From: UBA8752 sp040261275
GTDB taxonomy: Bacteria; Bacteroidota; Bacteroidia; Flavobacteriales_D; Sanyastnellaceae
Assembly (NCBI GenBank): GCA_040261275.1
Contig: JBDQOI010000009.1
Span: 1 to 64,000, forward strand
Direction of reading: 5' to 3'
Length of the DNA stretch: 64,000 nucleotides
Shown here: in pieces, positions 23,583 through 32,062 of the stretch
Numbering within the stretch: position 1 is the first letter of the stretch
Layout: the number at the start of each line of letters is the position of its first letter
Made by a program: the position numbers and the translations under genes
Notes under the pieces: generated by a model
The model's database searches: none
Seen by the model: the letters and a program-made list of their open reading frames with translations, nothing else
Told to the model about the DNA's origin: nothing

Positions 23583-25397
23583 TCACATGCGTTCGGGAAG
23601 GGCAATGCCCAAAAGGTGCATTCCGGTGTGGAGGGACCGGGTGAATCGCTCCGTTAAAGTCAGGCGCAGTGTGCGGGAGGCAGCGTCGTCCGCACCCAGA
23701 ACGGAATGGTCCTGGTAATAGCTGCTGTAGGCCTTGGTGAGGTCATAACACCAATTGGCTACCAGCGATGGATTGTACGTTTCCGCAGCTTCTTCAATGA
23801 CATCGGGAAGATCGTGGATCAGGCCGATCAGGTCCTTGTCGTCTGATTGAGGCGTCGCCATTTCATGTTGCTCGAAATCACCGAAACCCTCGGCATCGGC
23901 TTTCCGAAGTATGCTTCTTCCCCTGACGTAATTGAACAGGATGAATGGTCCTGTATTGCCATAGAAATCGATGGAAGCCTTGGGGTCGAACATCATGTTC
24001 TTCTTGGGGTCGACCTTCAATAGGTAGTACTTCAAAGCACTCATGCCTACCCGTTGGAAGACGTCCTCCTGCCGGACCTCGTCCAGCCCTTCGAGCTTTC
24101 CGGCCTCCTTCGCAATGTCACGGGCGATGCCGAACATCTCCTCCATCAAATCGTCTGCATCCACCACGGTCCCTTCCCGGGACTTCATCTTGCCCTCAGG
24201 CAGTTCGACCATGCCGTAGCTCAAGTGGTGGCATCGCTCCGCCTGTGGAAAGCCCAATTTGGCCAGCACGAGGAAGAGCACCTTGAAGTGGTATTCCTGC
24301 TCATTGCCCACGGTATAGACCTGTCGATCCAAATCGGGATAGTCCTGGAACCGCAACAAGGCGGTTCCAATGTCCTGCGTCATGTAGACGGTGGTGCCGT
24401 CGCCGCGAAGCAACAGTTTGCGGTCCATCCCGTCTTCCGTGAGGTCCACCCACACCGCTCCGTCCTCCGTTCGCTCGAACACGCCGCGCTCCAGGCCTTC
24501 CAACACCCGGTCCTTGCCGATGAGGTAGGTGTCGCTTTCGAAGTAGAGCTTGTCGAACTCAACACCCATGGTCGCGTAAGTGGCATCAAATCCGCGGTAA
24601 ACCCAGGCATTCATGGTCTTCCACAGGGCCACAGTCTCGGGATCACCACCTTCCCAAAGCCTGAGCGTCTCTTGGGCTTCGAGAAGGAGGGGGGCTCCTT
24701 TTTCGGCCTCCTCATCGGACATTCCCGATGCCTTTCTTTCCGCTACCTCAGCCTTGTAGGCTTTGTCAAAGGCCACATAGTACTTGCCTACCAGTTTGTC
24801 TCCCTTGATTCCTGACGCCTCAGGCGTTTCGCCTGCGCCGAATTTGCGCCAGGCGACCATGGACTTACAGATGTGTATGCCCCGGTCATTGACGATTTGC
24901 ACCTTGGTGACCGCATGTCCACGGGCCTCCAGGATGCGGCTGACACTGTGGCCCAGGAAGTTGTTCCTGAGATGTCCGAGGTGGAGGGGCTTGTTGGTGT
25001 TGGGCGAACTGTACTCCACCATCACGTGGGGTGCCAAGCCCTCGGGCTGCCTGCCATAATCGGACTGCGCAGCAGCTCCTCTCAACCAATCCGTCCAATA
25101 CTCCGCAGCGATTTCGAGGTTGAGGAATCCCTTCACCACGTTGAAACCGGTCACGGGACCTTCGGCTTCCACCAGGGCTTCTCCCAATAGTTGAGCCGTG
25201 ACATCCGGGGCCTTCTTGCTGAGGCGTCCCAATGGAAAACACACGACCGTTCTGGAACCTTCGAATTCACTGCGGGTTTTCTGAACACTGATGGAATCGG
25301 GTTCCAGGGCATGGCCAAAGCAGGATTCGAATGCTGCTGCAGTCAACCGCTGCAATTGTTCGTCCAATCGTGGGAGGGCCTCAACCGACATGTTCAT
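23583..25397 (-). CDS. argS: arginyl-tRNA synthetase
   Basis: ArgRS charges tRNA-Arg with arginine in the cytoplasm. The 604-residue protein has the N-terminal additional domain (about 1-115), the class I catalytic core with the HIGH-type motif PLHLGHLRNN preceded by VEYSSPNTNK, the KMSKS-type loop GKMKSREGT, and the anticodon-binding DALR domain at the C terminus, ending LHTGMHLLGIALPERM. ATG 25397 overlaps the upstream ctlX stop (ATGA), favouring it over 25391 or 25436. Gene order places two arginine-like substrate enzymes directly upstream. Confidence 0.96.
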   Translation of the reverse strand: MNMSVEALPRLDEQLQRLTAAAFESCFGHALEPDSISVQKTRSEFEGSRTVVCFPLGRLSKKAPDVTAQLLGEALVEAEGPVTGFNVVKGFLNLEIAAEYWTDWLRGAAAQSDYGRQPEGLAPHVMVEYSSPNTNKPLHLGHLRNNFLGHSVSRILEARGHAVTKVQIVNDRGIHICKSMVAWRKFGAGETPEASGIKGDKLVGKYYVAFDKAYKAEVAERKASGMSDEEAEKGAPLLLEAQETLRLWEGGDPETVALWKTMNAWVYRGFDATYATMGVEFDKLYFESDTYLIGKDRVLEGLERGVFERTEDGAVWVDLTEDGMDRKLLLRGDGTTVYMTQDIGTALLRFQDYPDLDRQVYTVGNEQEYHFKVLFLVLAKLGFPQAERCHHLSYGMVELPEGKMKSREGTVVDADDLMEEMFGIARDIAKEAGKLEGLDEVRQEDVFQRVGMSALKYYLLKVDPKKNMMFDPKASIDFYGNTGPFILFNYVRGRSILRKADAEGFGDFEQHEMATPQSDDKDLIGLIHDLPDVIEEAAETYNPSLVANWCYDLTKAYSSYYQDHSVLGADDAASRTLRLTLTERFTRSLHTGMHLLGIALPERM

Positions 25398-26332
25398 GGG
25401 GCAATGGGAGGGAGAAAGACTTCTGCGAGCATGCATCGAACAGAGCCGCCGCCCAGGCGTTCGATGGTGGGAATGGGAGCGTGAACGAGCGGAGCAAAAG
25501 CGCTGAGGGCATCCCTTTGTTCGGGGGAGAAGGAAGCATGAGCCGCACTCGACATGGCGATGATGGGGGTGTCCTCTCCGCTGCTCACTTCCAATACATT
25601 ACCTGCGAAACCATTGACTTGTTCGGGTCGGATTTCCACAGTGTGGTGACCTGTATTCCTGAGGGACGACAGCACCTGTTGCCGCTCTTGGTCATCGGTG
25701 ATGATATCGGGACAAACCACCGCCCAATCCGTTCCTATGGCCAGCATCACATTCGTGTGGTAAATGGGAGAATTCTGATCTCCGCTGGTCTGCATTGCGG
25801 TGAAGGGAACCAGGGTGTATTGGAACACTTCAGCCCACTGTTCCGCAGCGCGGAGGTCCGTGCGAGGGCCGATGGCGGCGTATGCGATTTTATTCGGTCG
25901 ATCGAGGATCAGGCTTCCGGTGCCCTCGAGAAAGACGCCATGTTCTTCGAACTCGGTGAAGTCCACGAATTCCGATACCTCCACGCTGAAGTCCTCGGCC
26001 AAGGCGTGCAAAAGGGATTCCCTGCGCTCCCTTCTTCTGTTCACTGCGAACATGGGGTAGAGGCCGACCCTTCCGTCGGAATGAAAGCTCACCCAATTGT
26101 TTGGGAACAGGGCATCCGGTGTGTCGGCAGTCTCGTCATCGTCGTAAACGGCGACCTGCACGCCGTGATTCCGCAACACATTCACCACCCCATCAAATTC
26201 GTCCTGCGCCTTCGTTACGGGATCGCCTGCTCCTGAACCTTCCTGCTGGTAAGCATTGTTCACCGCCGTCTGCTCGTTCATGCGGAACGATGCCGGTCGA
26301 ATCATCATCAACATTTGGGTCGATTGCTTCAT
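25394..26332 (-). CDS. ctlX: citrulline utilization hydrolase CtlX-type amidinotransferase-family protein
   Basis: A 312-residue member of the guanidino-group-modifying (pentein) superfamily, closest in pattern to CtlX proteins of Bacteroidota. Visible motifs: MLMMIRPASFRMNEQT at the start, ALFPNNWVSFH, GVFLEGTGSLILDR (acidic substrate-binding segment), PIYHTNVMLAIG with the catalytic His, and GGGSVRCMLAEVFLP with the nucleophilic Cys. All three catalytic elements are intact, so it is probably an active hydrolase on citrulline, arginine or a methylated arginine. The true start is the ATG at 26332. It lies between a second pentein enzyme (27 bases upstream) and argS (overlapping). Confidence 0.85.
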   Translation of the reverse strand: MKQSTQMLMMIRPASFRMNEQTAVNNAYQQEGSGAGDPVTKAQDEFDGVVNVLRNHGVQVAVYDDDETADTPDALFPNNWVSFHSDGRVGLYPMFAVNRRRERRESLLHALAEDFSVEVSEFVDFTEFEEHGVFLEGTGSLILDRPNKIAYAAIGPRTDLRAAEQWAEVFQYTLVPFTAMQTSGDQNSPIYHTNVMLAIGTDWAVVCPDIITDDQERQQVLSSLRNTGHHTVEIRPEQVNGFAGNVLEVSSGEDTPIIAMSSAAHASFSPEQRDALSAFAPLVHAPIPTIERLGGGSVRCMLAEVFLPPIAP

Positions 26333-26359
26333 TGGGTCCAAGGAGTCAAGGAATGGGGG

Positions 26360-27268
26360 TCACGCCTCGCGGACGAGAGGAAGGGTGGTGCAACGGAACA
26401 ATCCCCCCATGCGCCCAACGCGATCGAGGGGGCATTCCTTCAGGTGGTAGCCAAGGTTTTTCAAGGCCTCGGCGACCCGATGGAAGGTGGGGTCGATGAA
26501 AAGGGTGTCCGGGTTGAGATGAAGCAGATTCGTCTGAAGCTGGGACGCTTCCTTGGCGGTAACCTCAATGACTCTTGAGTGCCTGTTTTTCAGCAGATTG
26601 ACATCATCTTGATGAACAAAAAAATCAGGACAAACCAAGGCGTCACCTCGTCCCAGTGGCATGTAGGCACAGTCCAGATGGAGGGCGCATTGCAGCGGGT
26701 CCGTATCGTCCTTGAGCAACTCGATTCCGATGACCTCACGGTCTGGAAAATGATCCCGAAGGAAGTCCAGGGCCGAGGGATTGGTCCTGGTCACCTTCAG
26801 TCCCGACCATGACGGATTTCGGGTGACGCCCACGAAAAGTACATCGTCCAATACCAGGACATCTCCACCTTCCAGTTGCACATCTTTCGGGAGATCCAGC
26901 CATTGCGTTGAGGGCAGGAGAGGGGCAACGCCCTCCCATTCCCCGCTTCTTTCATCGATTGTTCGGGACCGGATCAAGCGATGGTTGATGACCATCCCCA
27001 CATCCCGCGCAAAAATCTGCTCAACCCCATCAAGGTTGAACGGCCTCAGTACCTCTACCCCCTCTGATTCCAATTGCGCTGCCCAGCCGTCGAGCTGGTC
27101 CTCCACTTCCATGGGGTCCGGATACGTGCCGTTCGCGAGATGCCATTTCGAGGTGGGGTCGAATGCGGTTTCCAAATCGGGGCCGGCTCCCATATCCCGG
27201 GCGTGGCCCACCACGACCCTGCGCAGCGCCCCCCACTCGTTCGATATGCCCAGTTCGACCGCCGCCAT
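26360..27268 (-). CDS. dimethylarginine/arginine deiminase-like amidinotransferase-family hydrolase
   Basis: A 302-residue pentein-fold enzyme different from its neighbour. Motifs: ISNEWGALRRVVVGHARD at the N terminus, EQIFARDVGMVINHRLIRS, LEGGDVLVLDDVLFVG, CALHLDCAYMPLG with the catalytic His, and GGLFRCTTLPLVR with the nucleophilic Cys. This pattern fits the dimethylarginine dimethylaminohydrolase/arginine deiminase/amidinotransferase group; the exact substrate is open. The ATG at 27268 starts at the conserved fold and lies 14 bases after the stop of the lipoprotein gene. Tandem with ctlX, it suggests a small arginine- or citrulline-handling unit. Confidence 0.82.
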   Translation of the reverse strand: MAAVELGISNEWGALRRVVVGHARDMGAGPDLETAFDPTSKWHLANGTYPDPMEVEDQLDGWAAQLESEGVEVLRPFNLDGVEQIFARDVGMVINHRLIRSRTIDERSGEWEGVAPLLPSTQWLDLPKDVQLEGGDVLVLDDVLFVGVTRNPSWSGLKVTRTNPSALDFLRDHFPDREVIGIELLKDDTDPLQCALHLDCAYMPLGRGDALVCPDFFVHQDDVNLLKNRHSRVIEVTAKEASQLQTNLLHLNPDTLFIDPTFHRVAEALKNLGYHLKECPLDRVGRMGGLFRCTTLPLVREA

Positions 27269-27282
27269 TTTGCAATCAGGAA

Positions 27283-28116
27283 TCAGCGTCCCGAGACGAT
27301 GGGCTTGGCAGGCAGGATTCCATGCGCATTGCGGTGGGCTTCCGCTTGGGCCACTGCGGCCGAATCCATGACCGCCACCACGTCGGGAACGGCCTGCCAA
27401 CCATCATTGAGCCATTTGGTGCCCGCGGTACGGATGGAATCCACACTGTGTGACCGCACGGCATACAGCAGCCTGCGGGTCTGCGCTGTGATGTGCCGCT
27501 TGAAGATGGTATCGCCTGCGGCATCCACATAAGTGGTGTCCACGTAGGAAATGGTGGCACCTGGGTAGCGTTCGCCCAGGGTTCGCCCGAAATTCTTGTA
27601 GTTGCCCGTCCATCGCTTTTCGAACACCATGTGGTGACGAAGGTCAATTTCCGCCAGTCCAACATCGTAGATGTCCCCTGCGAAGAAAGGGGAAGCGTAC
27701 AGCAGGGTCCAGTGGTCCAGACGGGTTCGTACTCCAATGCTGTCCCAACGGTTCCACATCGTGACGTACAGATCGAATATGGAGTCATTGGTGAAGGTTT
27801 CCGGGATGTAGTAGTCCCTGAAATGCCGCTCGAATTGAGATTCGTTGTTGGACTCCATGAATCCTTGGAGGTCCTGCTGGAATTCCTGGTATTCGTCGTT
27901 CTCGAGAAAGATCCGCGCTGTGTCCGGGAACATCACCACTGTGGGGGTGGCCATGTACTGCGGGTGCAGGGGATCCTGATAGTCCGTAGGGGTTTGTGAT
28001 GAACCCAGGGCCCCGTCGCCACAGGATGTCCAGCTCAAGGCAAACACCGTCATCACAACACCCACCATCAACTTCGGCAGGATCAAGGCGCAACGGGGAG
28101 ATTCAAAACAGGGCAT
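27283..28116 (-). CDS. lipoprotein of unknown function
   Basis: A 277-residue protein with an N-terminal hydrophobic segment and lipobox (ALSWTSCG), so probably a periplasmic or outer-membrane lipoprotein. The mature part is acidic and mixed alpha/beta, with FERHFRDYYIPETF, WTLLYASPFFAGDIYDVGL and TTYVDAAGDTIFKRHITAQ. I do not recognise a family; the length and the RFxDTxY-like acidic repeats are not diagnostic. An internal ATG at 28068 would give a shorter signal peptide and is equally possible. It precedes the two pentein enzymes on the same strand with a 14-base gap. Confidence 0.65.
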   Translation of the reverse strand: MPCFESPRCALILPKLMVGVVMTVFALSWTSCGDGALGSSQTPTDYQDPLHPQYMATPTVVMFPDTARIFLENDEYQEFQQDLQGFMESNNESQFERHFRDYYIPETFTNDSIFDLYVTMWNRWDSIGVRTRLDHWTLLYASPFFAGDIYDVGLAEIDLRHHMVFEKRWTGNYKNFGRTLGERYPGATISYVDTTYVDAAGDTIFKRHITAQTRRLLYAVRSHSVDSIRTAGTKWLNDGWQAVPDVVAVMDSAAVAQAEAHRNAHGILPAKPIVSGR

Positions 28117-28152
28117 GGCTCAAAGATAGCCCCCCGCCCAAGCGTGCAGGAA

Positions 28153-28806
28153 TCAATTTGGGAAGAACCCGCCCTTGATATGTGTCTCTTGTTGGAGGAC
28201 GAGAATGGTCCAACGCAACACGCTGTCCAAGAAAGCGCCCCGGGCGGCACCCTTGGCAGTCAAGAGCCGATGTTTATGCGAAGGAGGCAGCCCGAGCCAT
28301 CCCGTCAAATCCTGAAGGGTCTGTCCCGGCAAAGAATCCACGTCAATCTCCTTGTCAGAAAGGAGCTGTTTGATTTCATTCACGCGCCGCTTGTGGCGGT
28401 AGGACAAGGGCTCATCCAATGATATGTATCGCTCGAAGACATCTCCACCGGGATAGGGCTTGCGGTCCAGCACGGACTGGAATCGGGTCGTTTCGAAATG
28501 TCCCACGCACTCTACGATGATGTCCTTGCGTCCTCCGGGGTGGACCTTCTTGACCTCGACCAATCGTGCCAAAGAGCCCGTGGAAGCCGTGACGTCTTCG
28601 AAGTGGAAGGGAATGCCAAACCGATTGTCTTCTTCCTTACCCGCAACCAAGGCTTCCTCCAATTCCCCGATCAATTGTCGATAGCGAGGTTCAAAGATGT
28701 GCAGTCCCGTCTTTTCCCCTGGAAAGAGGAAGACCCCGAGGGGGAACAATGGGAGTGTAAAGGACCTGCGTGCCATTACCATCAATATACGGGACAAACG
28801 GGGCAT
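28153..28806 (-). CDS. LON substrate-binding-domain protein
   Basis: A 217-residue protein consisting of a stand-alone LON N-terminal (substrate-binding) domain: TLPLFPLGVFLFPGEKTGLHIFEPRYRQLI, then RFGIPFHFED, GSLARLVEVKKVHPGGRKDIIVECVGHFE. No ATPase or peptidase part follows. Such proteins are found across bacteria; their exact function is unknown, possibly protein quality control. It lies 18 bases after the Deg/HtrA gene on the same strand, consistent with a proteostasis theme. ATGs at 28782 and 28776 are alternative starts closer to the domain. Confidence 0.82.
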   Translation of the reverse strand: MPRLSRILMVMARRSFTLPLFPLGVFLFPGEKTGLHIFEPRYRQLIGELEEALVAGKEEDNRFGIPFHFEDVTASTGSLARLVEVKKVHPGGRKDIIVECVGHFETTRFQSVLDRKPYPGGDVFERYISLDEPLSYRHKRRVNEIKQLLSDKEIDVDSLPGQTLQDLTGWLGLPPSHKHRLLTAKGAARGAFLDSVLRWTILVLQQETHIKGGFFPN

Positions 28807-28824
28807 CTCCGCCCCACCTGCACA

Positions 28825-30078
28825 TCAGTTGGGGTCAGAGGGGGTGCCCTCTTCACGTCCTGGTTCATCCCCGAAACCGAAAACACCTTCCCGCGTCCCC
28901 AACAGAACTTGCGCCGAAGTGGATTGGCCATCGCGCCAGACTTCCACTTCCGTGCGATCGCCCGGACGAAAGTGGTTTACCCGCTCCAGCAGTTGAGGCA
29001 TCGTAGGCGTGGGAATGCCGCCTACGGAGAGAATGACGTCACCGGCAACCAGGCCCGATTCCGCGGCCCCACTGCCTTCAGTAACGGACGAAATCATAAC
29101 GCCCGATACGGAGGGAAGTCCCAGGTATTCCGCCGTGCTTTCGTCGACAGGGCGGATGCTGACACCGAGGTAGGCGCGCTGAACGCTTCCAAATTCAATG
29201 AGGTCCCGTGCGATTTTGGAAGCGAGGTTGGCCGGAACGGCAAACGCATAACCGGCATAGCTGCCGGTGCGGGAGGCGATGGCGGTATTGATGCCAATGA
29301 GATTGCCCGCTGCATCGACCAAGGCCCCGCCGCTGTTTCCCGGATTGACGGCCGCGTCGGTCTGGATGAAGCTCTCAATGGGGAAGAGGGAGCGGTCGAA
29401 GTCAGGACGAAGCAATTGGATGTCCCGCGCTTTGGCGGATACGATGCCCGCGGTAACGGTGCTGGTCAGATCAAATGGGTTGCCCACGGCCAACACCCAG
29501 TCGCCGACCTGAACGGCATCACTGTCGCCCCAATCCAAGGCTTTCAGCCCTTCGGACTCCACCTTCAGGACCGCGATGTCCGTTGTGGGATCCGATCCGA
29601 CCAGGGTGGCCGCAAGGGTACGGTTGTCATTCAGGCCGATTTCAATGACATCTGCACCTTCAATGACGTGATGATTCGTGACGATGTAGCCTTGCTCATC
29701 CAGAATGACGCCACTGCCGGATCCGGTCTGAAGCTGTGACCGACCGCGTCCCGGAGCCGGAAAGAAACCCGACCAGTCGTACCAACCCTGGGATGGGGAA
29801 ATGCGCTGGGCGGTTTTCACGTGAACCACCGCATCCAATGCCCGATGGGCCGCATCGCGAAAGTCGAGTGAAGCAAGGGGAGCAGCAGCGGGTATCGCGG
29901 GAGCAGCGAAAGCATAGGGTGAGCTGCTTTCATCGGTTGCGGGGCGGGATACGTAATGCACCGTCTTCGAAGCCTTTGGTTCTGCCGTCGCGGTCGAGAA
30001 ATAAACCAGGACCACAGCGGCTCCGACGAGAGAAGAAAAAAAAGACAGGAAAATGAGGGCAACCGGCTTTCTGTTCAT
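28825..30078 (-). CDS. Deg/HtrA-type periplasmic serine protease
   Basis: A 417-residue envelope protease/chaperone. It has an N-terminal membrane anchor or signal (ALIFLSFFSSLVGAAVVLVYF), a trypsin-like domain with the catalytic triad His in YIVTNHHVIEG, Asp in TTDIAVLKV, and Ser in NPGNSGGALVD, and a single PDZ domain (YLGVSIRP..GVMISSVTEGSGAAESGLVAGD). One PDZ makes it DegS-like in architecture, but DegS activity in the sigma-E pathway cannot be inferred for Bacteroidota. It probably degrades or refolds damaged periplasmic proteins. It starts with ATG at 30078 and is followed 18 bases later by the LON-domain gene. Confidence 0.92.
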   Translation of the reverse strand: MNRKPVALIFLSFFSSLVGAAVVLVYFSTATAEPKASKTVHYVSRPATDESSSPYAFAAPAIPAAAPLASLDFRDAAHRALDAVVHVKTAQRISPSQGWYDWSGFFPAPGRGRSQLQTGSGSGVILDEQGYIVTNHHVIEGADVIEIGLNDNRTLAATLVGSDPTTDIAVLKVESEGLKALDWGDSDAVQVGDWVLAVGNPFDLTSTVTAGIVSAKARDIQLLRPDFDRSLFPIESFIQTDAAVNPGNSGGALVDAAGNLIGINTAIASRTGSYAGYAFAVPANLASKIARDLIEFGSVQRAYLGVSIRPVDESTAEYLGLPSVSGVMISSVTEGSGAAESGLVAGDVILSVGGIPTPTMPQLLERVNHFRPGDRTEVEVWRDGQSTSAQVLLGTREGVFGFGDEPGREEGTPSDPN

Positions 30079-30157
30079 TCGGAAGAAATTGTTCTACCCA
30101 AATAAGGCAGAGCCGAACAAAAAGTTGCCTTGAAAATCCTTAAGAAACCTTACCGGT

Positions 30158-30565
30158 TCAATGCGGCAGATGGCGCATGACGAGACCGTAAAGTAAGGTG
30201 CCCAATAAGGCGCCTGCAATGGCGATAAGTATGGGAAGATACCCTGCGCCAAGGGCAATGAACAAGGGGCCTGGACAAGCTCCGGTGATGGACCACCCCA
30301 TGCCGAAAACGGCGCCCCCGAGCAAGTATCGTTTCCAACCTGCCTTGTAGCTGTAGATGTCCATTTCCTTTCCGCCTGCGGCTTTCCATCCCGCCCGCTT
30401 GGCGATCACATTGAACAAGATTCCCAGCGCGATGGCCGCCCCGATGACACCGTACATATGGAAGGAGTCAAAATGAAACATTTCCTGAATACGAAACCAA
30501 CTGATGACCTCACCCATGGTGAGCGTGATACCAAAAACGAGTCCGAGGAGAAATATGAACGGCAT
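30158..30565 (-). CDS. YeeE/YedE-type sulfur-transport half protein (DUF6691-like)
   Basis: A 135-residue membrane protein with about four helices (FIFLLGLVFGITLTMGEV, MYGVIGAAIALGILFNVIA, YLLGGAVFGMGWSITGACPGPLFIALGAGYLPILIAIAGALLGTLLYG). The GxCPGP motif in the third helix is the conserved Cys signature of YeeE/YedE permeases, which import thiosulfate or related sulfur compounds. This and the next upstream gene form the usual split pair of half-size subunits. The stop of the partner is one base from this start. The role as a sulfur-compound permease is by family; the actual substrate is unknown. Confidence 0.85.
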   Translation of the reverse strand: MPFIFLLGLVFGITLTMGEVISWFRIQEMFHFDSFHMYGVIGAAIALGILFNVIAKRAGWKAAGGKEMDIYSYKAGWKRYLLGGAVFGMGWSITGACPGPLFIALGAGYLPILIAIAGALLGTLLYGLVMRHLPH

Positions 30566-30566
30566 T

Positions 30567-31130
30567 TCAGAGAAGGGGAAGCCAAATGGGAAGGATCAAA
30601 TGCGAAACGGTCAGTCCGCCGATAAAGAAACCAATGACAGCGATGAGGCTGGGCCATTGAAGCGAACTCAAGCCGCTAATGGCGTGGCCACTTGTGCAGC
30701 CATTGGCCCATCGCGTTCCGAATCCCACCAACGCTCCGCCCAACAGCAGGGTGAGGAGAGAAAGGGGATGACTCCATGCCTCACTTCCGAACAGGATTTC
30801 TGGAGCAAAGGCAACTCCGGCATCTTCCACCCCCATTTCGCGCAAGGCAGATGCCGTATCCGGGTTCAGGTCCACCGGGCCGGGCTTCAACAGGAGAAAA
30901 CGAGCAATGGCGCCTCCTGCCAATGTGCCTGCTATGAAAACAAGGTTCCACGATTGCGCTTTCCAGTCGAATCGGAAATAGTCGGACCATTTCCCGGCGC
31001 CCGCAATGGAACACATGGTCCGCAAGTTGGAGCTGATTCCAAACCTTCTGCCGATGAGAAGGAGGGTGGCCATTACCAATGAGATGAGGGGCCCGGTGAT
31101 GTACCAAGACCATGGATCGAAAGAAAGCAT
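30567..31130 (-). CDS. YeeE/YedE-type sulfur-transport half protein
   Basis: A 187-residue membrane protein with about five helices and the second YeeE/YedE Cys motif, RWANGCTSGHAISGL, near the C-terminal half. With the downstream gene it reconstitutes a complete YeeE/YedE-like thiosulfate permease. The first half contains a Cys-bearing loop (NLRTMCSIAG) also typical of the family. The ATG at 31130 is chosen over a TTG three bases upstream. It lies 7 bases after the stop of a 2OG-Fe(II) oxygenase gene on the same strand, but I see no functional link between them. Confidence 0.85.
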   Translation of the reverse strand: MLSFDPWSWYITGPLISLVMATLLLIGRRFGISSNLRTMCSIAGAGKWSDYFRFDWKAQSWNLVFIAGTLAGGAIARFLLLKPGPVDLNPDTASALREMGVEDAGVAFAPEILFGSEAWSHPLSLLTLLLGGALVGFGTRWANGCTSGHAISGLSSLQWPSLIAVIGFFIGGLTVSHLILPIWLPLL

Positions 31131-31137
31131 CAAGCAA

Positions 31138-32040
31138 TTATTTCAGACCGATTTCACGAAGACGGTGGTCCAAGAATTCGGCGGCCGTCCATTGGGGGTA
31201 GGCTTCAGAATCTCCCATGATGGGGTCAAGCGGCATGGGACCCATCGGGTGCAGGAAGAACGGAAGGCTATATCGGGAACGGTGGCGACCCGCTCCCGGA
31301 GGCAACACGACCCGGTGGGTAGTGGATCGCAAGACGCCGCCCGTCAGGTTTTGGAGCATATCGCCCACGTTCACTGTGAGGTTGCGGGCATGGGCCTTTA
31401 CGGGAATCCAATCACCATCCCGGTCCAACACCTCCAAGCCATCAGCCGAACTTCCCACGAGCAGGGTAATGAGGTTGATGTCCTCGTGGCTGCCCGCCCG
31501 CGGTGCATCGTCCGGCGCATCGGGTGCTGGTGGATAATGCAACACCCGAAGGATGCTGTTTCCATCTGCCACATGGCCGGAGAAATAAGACCGGTCAAGG
31601 TCAAGGGAAAGGGCGACCGCTTCCATCAGTCTCGCCGCCAAGGCTTCCAACTCGGAGTACAGCTGTCGTCCTGTTGTAATGAAGCCGGGGACCTCTTGGC
31701 ACTGGGGCTGATCGTAGCGAACTTGAGCGAAGTGATAGAATTCCTTGAGGTCGGCCCGCGCGTCATCTTTGGCGTGCTCCTGACCAAAAGGGGTGTAGCC
31801 GAAATTTCCGCCTACGCCTACAATGCTGGCGTTCTTTTTCTGTGCTTCAGGCAGCCCGAAAAATTGTTCCGCACCCGCATAGGCTTCATGGATGCGCGCA
31901 TCATTCAATCCGTGCCCTTCCAAAGTCACGAACCCGTAGGTTTCAAATGCTGCACGCAGGTCCTGGGGAAATTTTTGTTGCGCTTGGGCATCGCCGGTCA
32001 AAAATCCCGAGGCGTCCAGCACAGGTATTGCCTTACTCAT
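31138..32040 (-). CDS. isopenicillin N synthase-family 2-oxoglutarate/Fe(II) dioxygenase
   Basis: A 300-residue oxygenase of the IPNS-like non-heme iron family. The double-stranded beta-helix core has the Fe(II) ligands HxD in GSHEDINLITLL and the distal His in TTHRVVLPP, and the 2-oxoglutarate-binding RxS in RYSLPFFLHP. The N-terminal DIOX_N part includes FVTLEGHGL and AEQFFGLPEAQK. The product could act in secondary metabolism or on a plant-type or amino-acid substrate; none can be assigned. It precedes the YeeE/YedE pair and follows the glycosyltransferase gene on the same strand by 22 bases. Confidence 0.88.
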   Translation of the reverse strand: MSKAIPVLDASGFLTGDAQAQQKFPQDLRAAFETYGFVTLEGHGLNDARIHEAYAGAEQFFGLPEAQKKNASIVGVGGNFGYTPFGQEHAKDDARADLKEFYHFAQVRYDQPQCQEVPGFITTGRQLYSELEALAARLMEAVALSLDLDRSYFSGHVADGNSILRVLHYPPAPDAPDDAPRAGSHEDINLITLLVGSSADGLEVLDRDGDWIPVKAHARNLTVNVGDMLQNLTGGVLRSTTHRVVLPPGAGRHRSRYSLPFFLHPMGPMPLDPIMGDSEAYPQWTAAEFLDHRLREIGLK

Positions 32041-32062
32041 GTCTCAAAAATAGAGATTGCAG

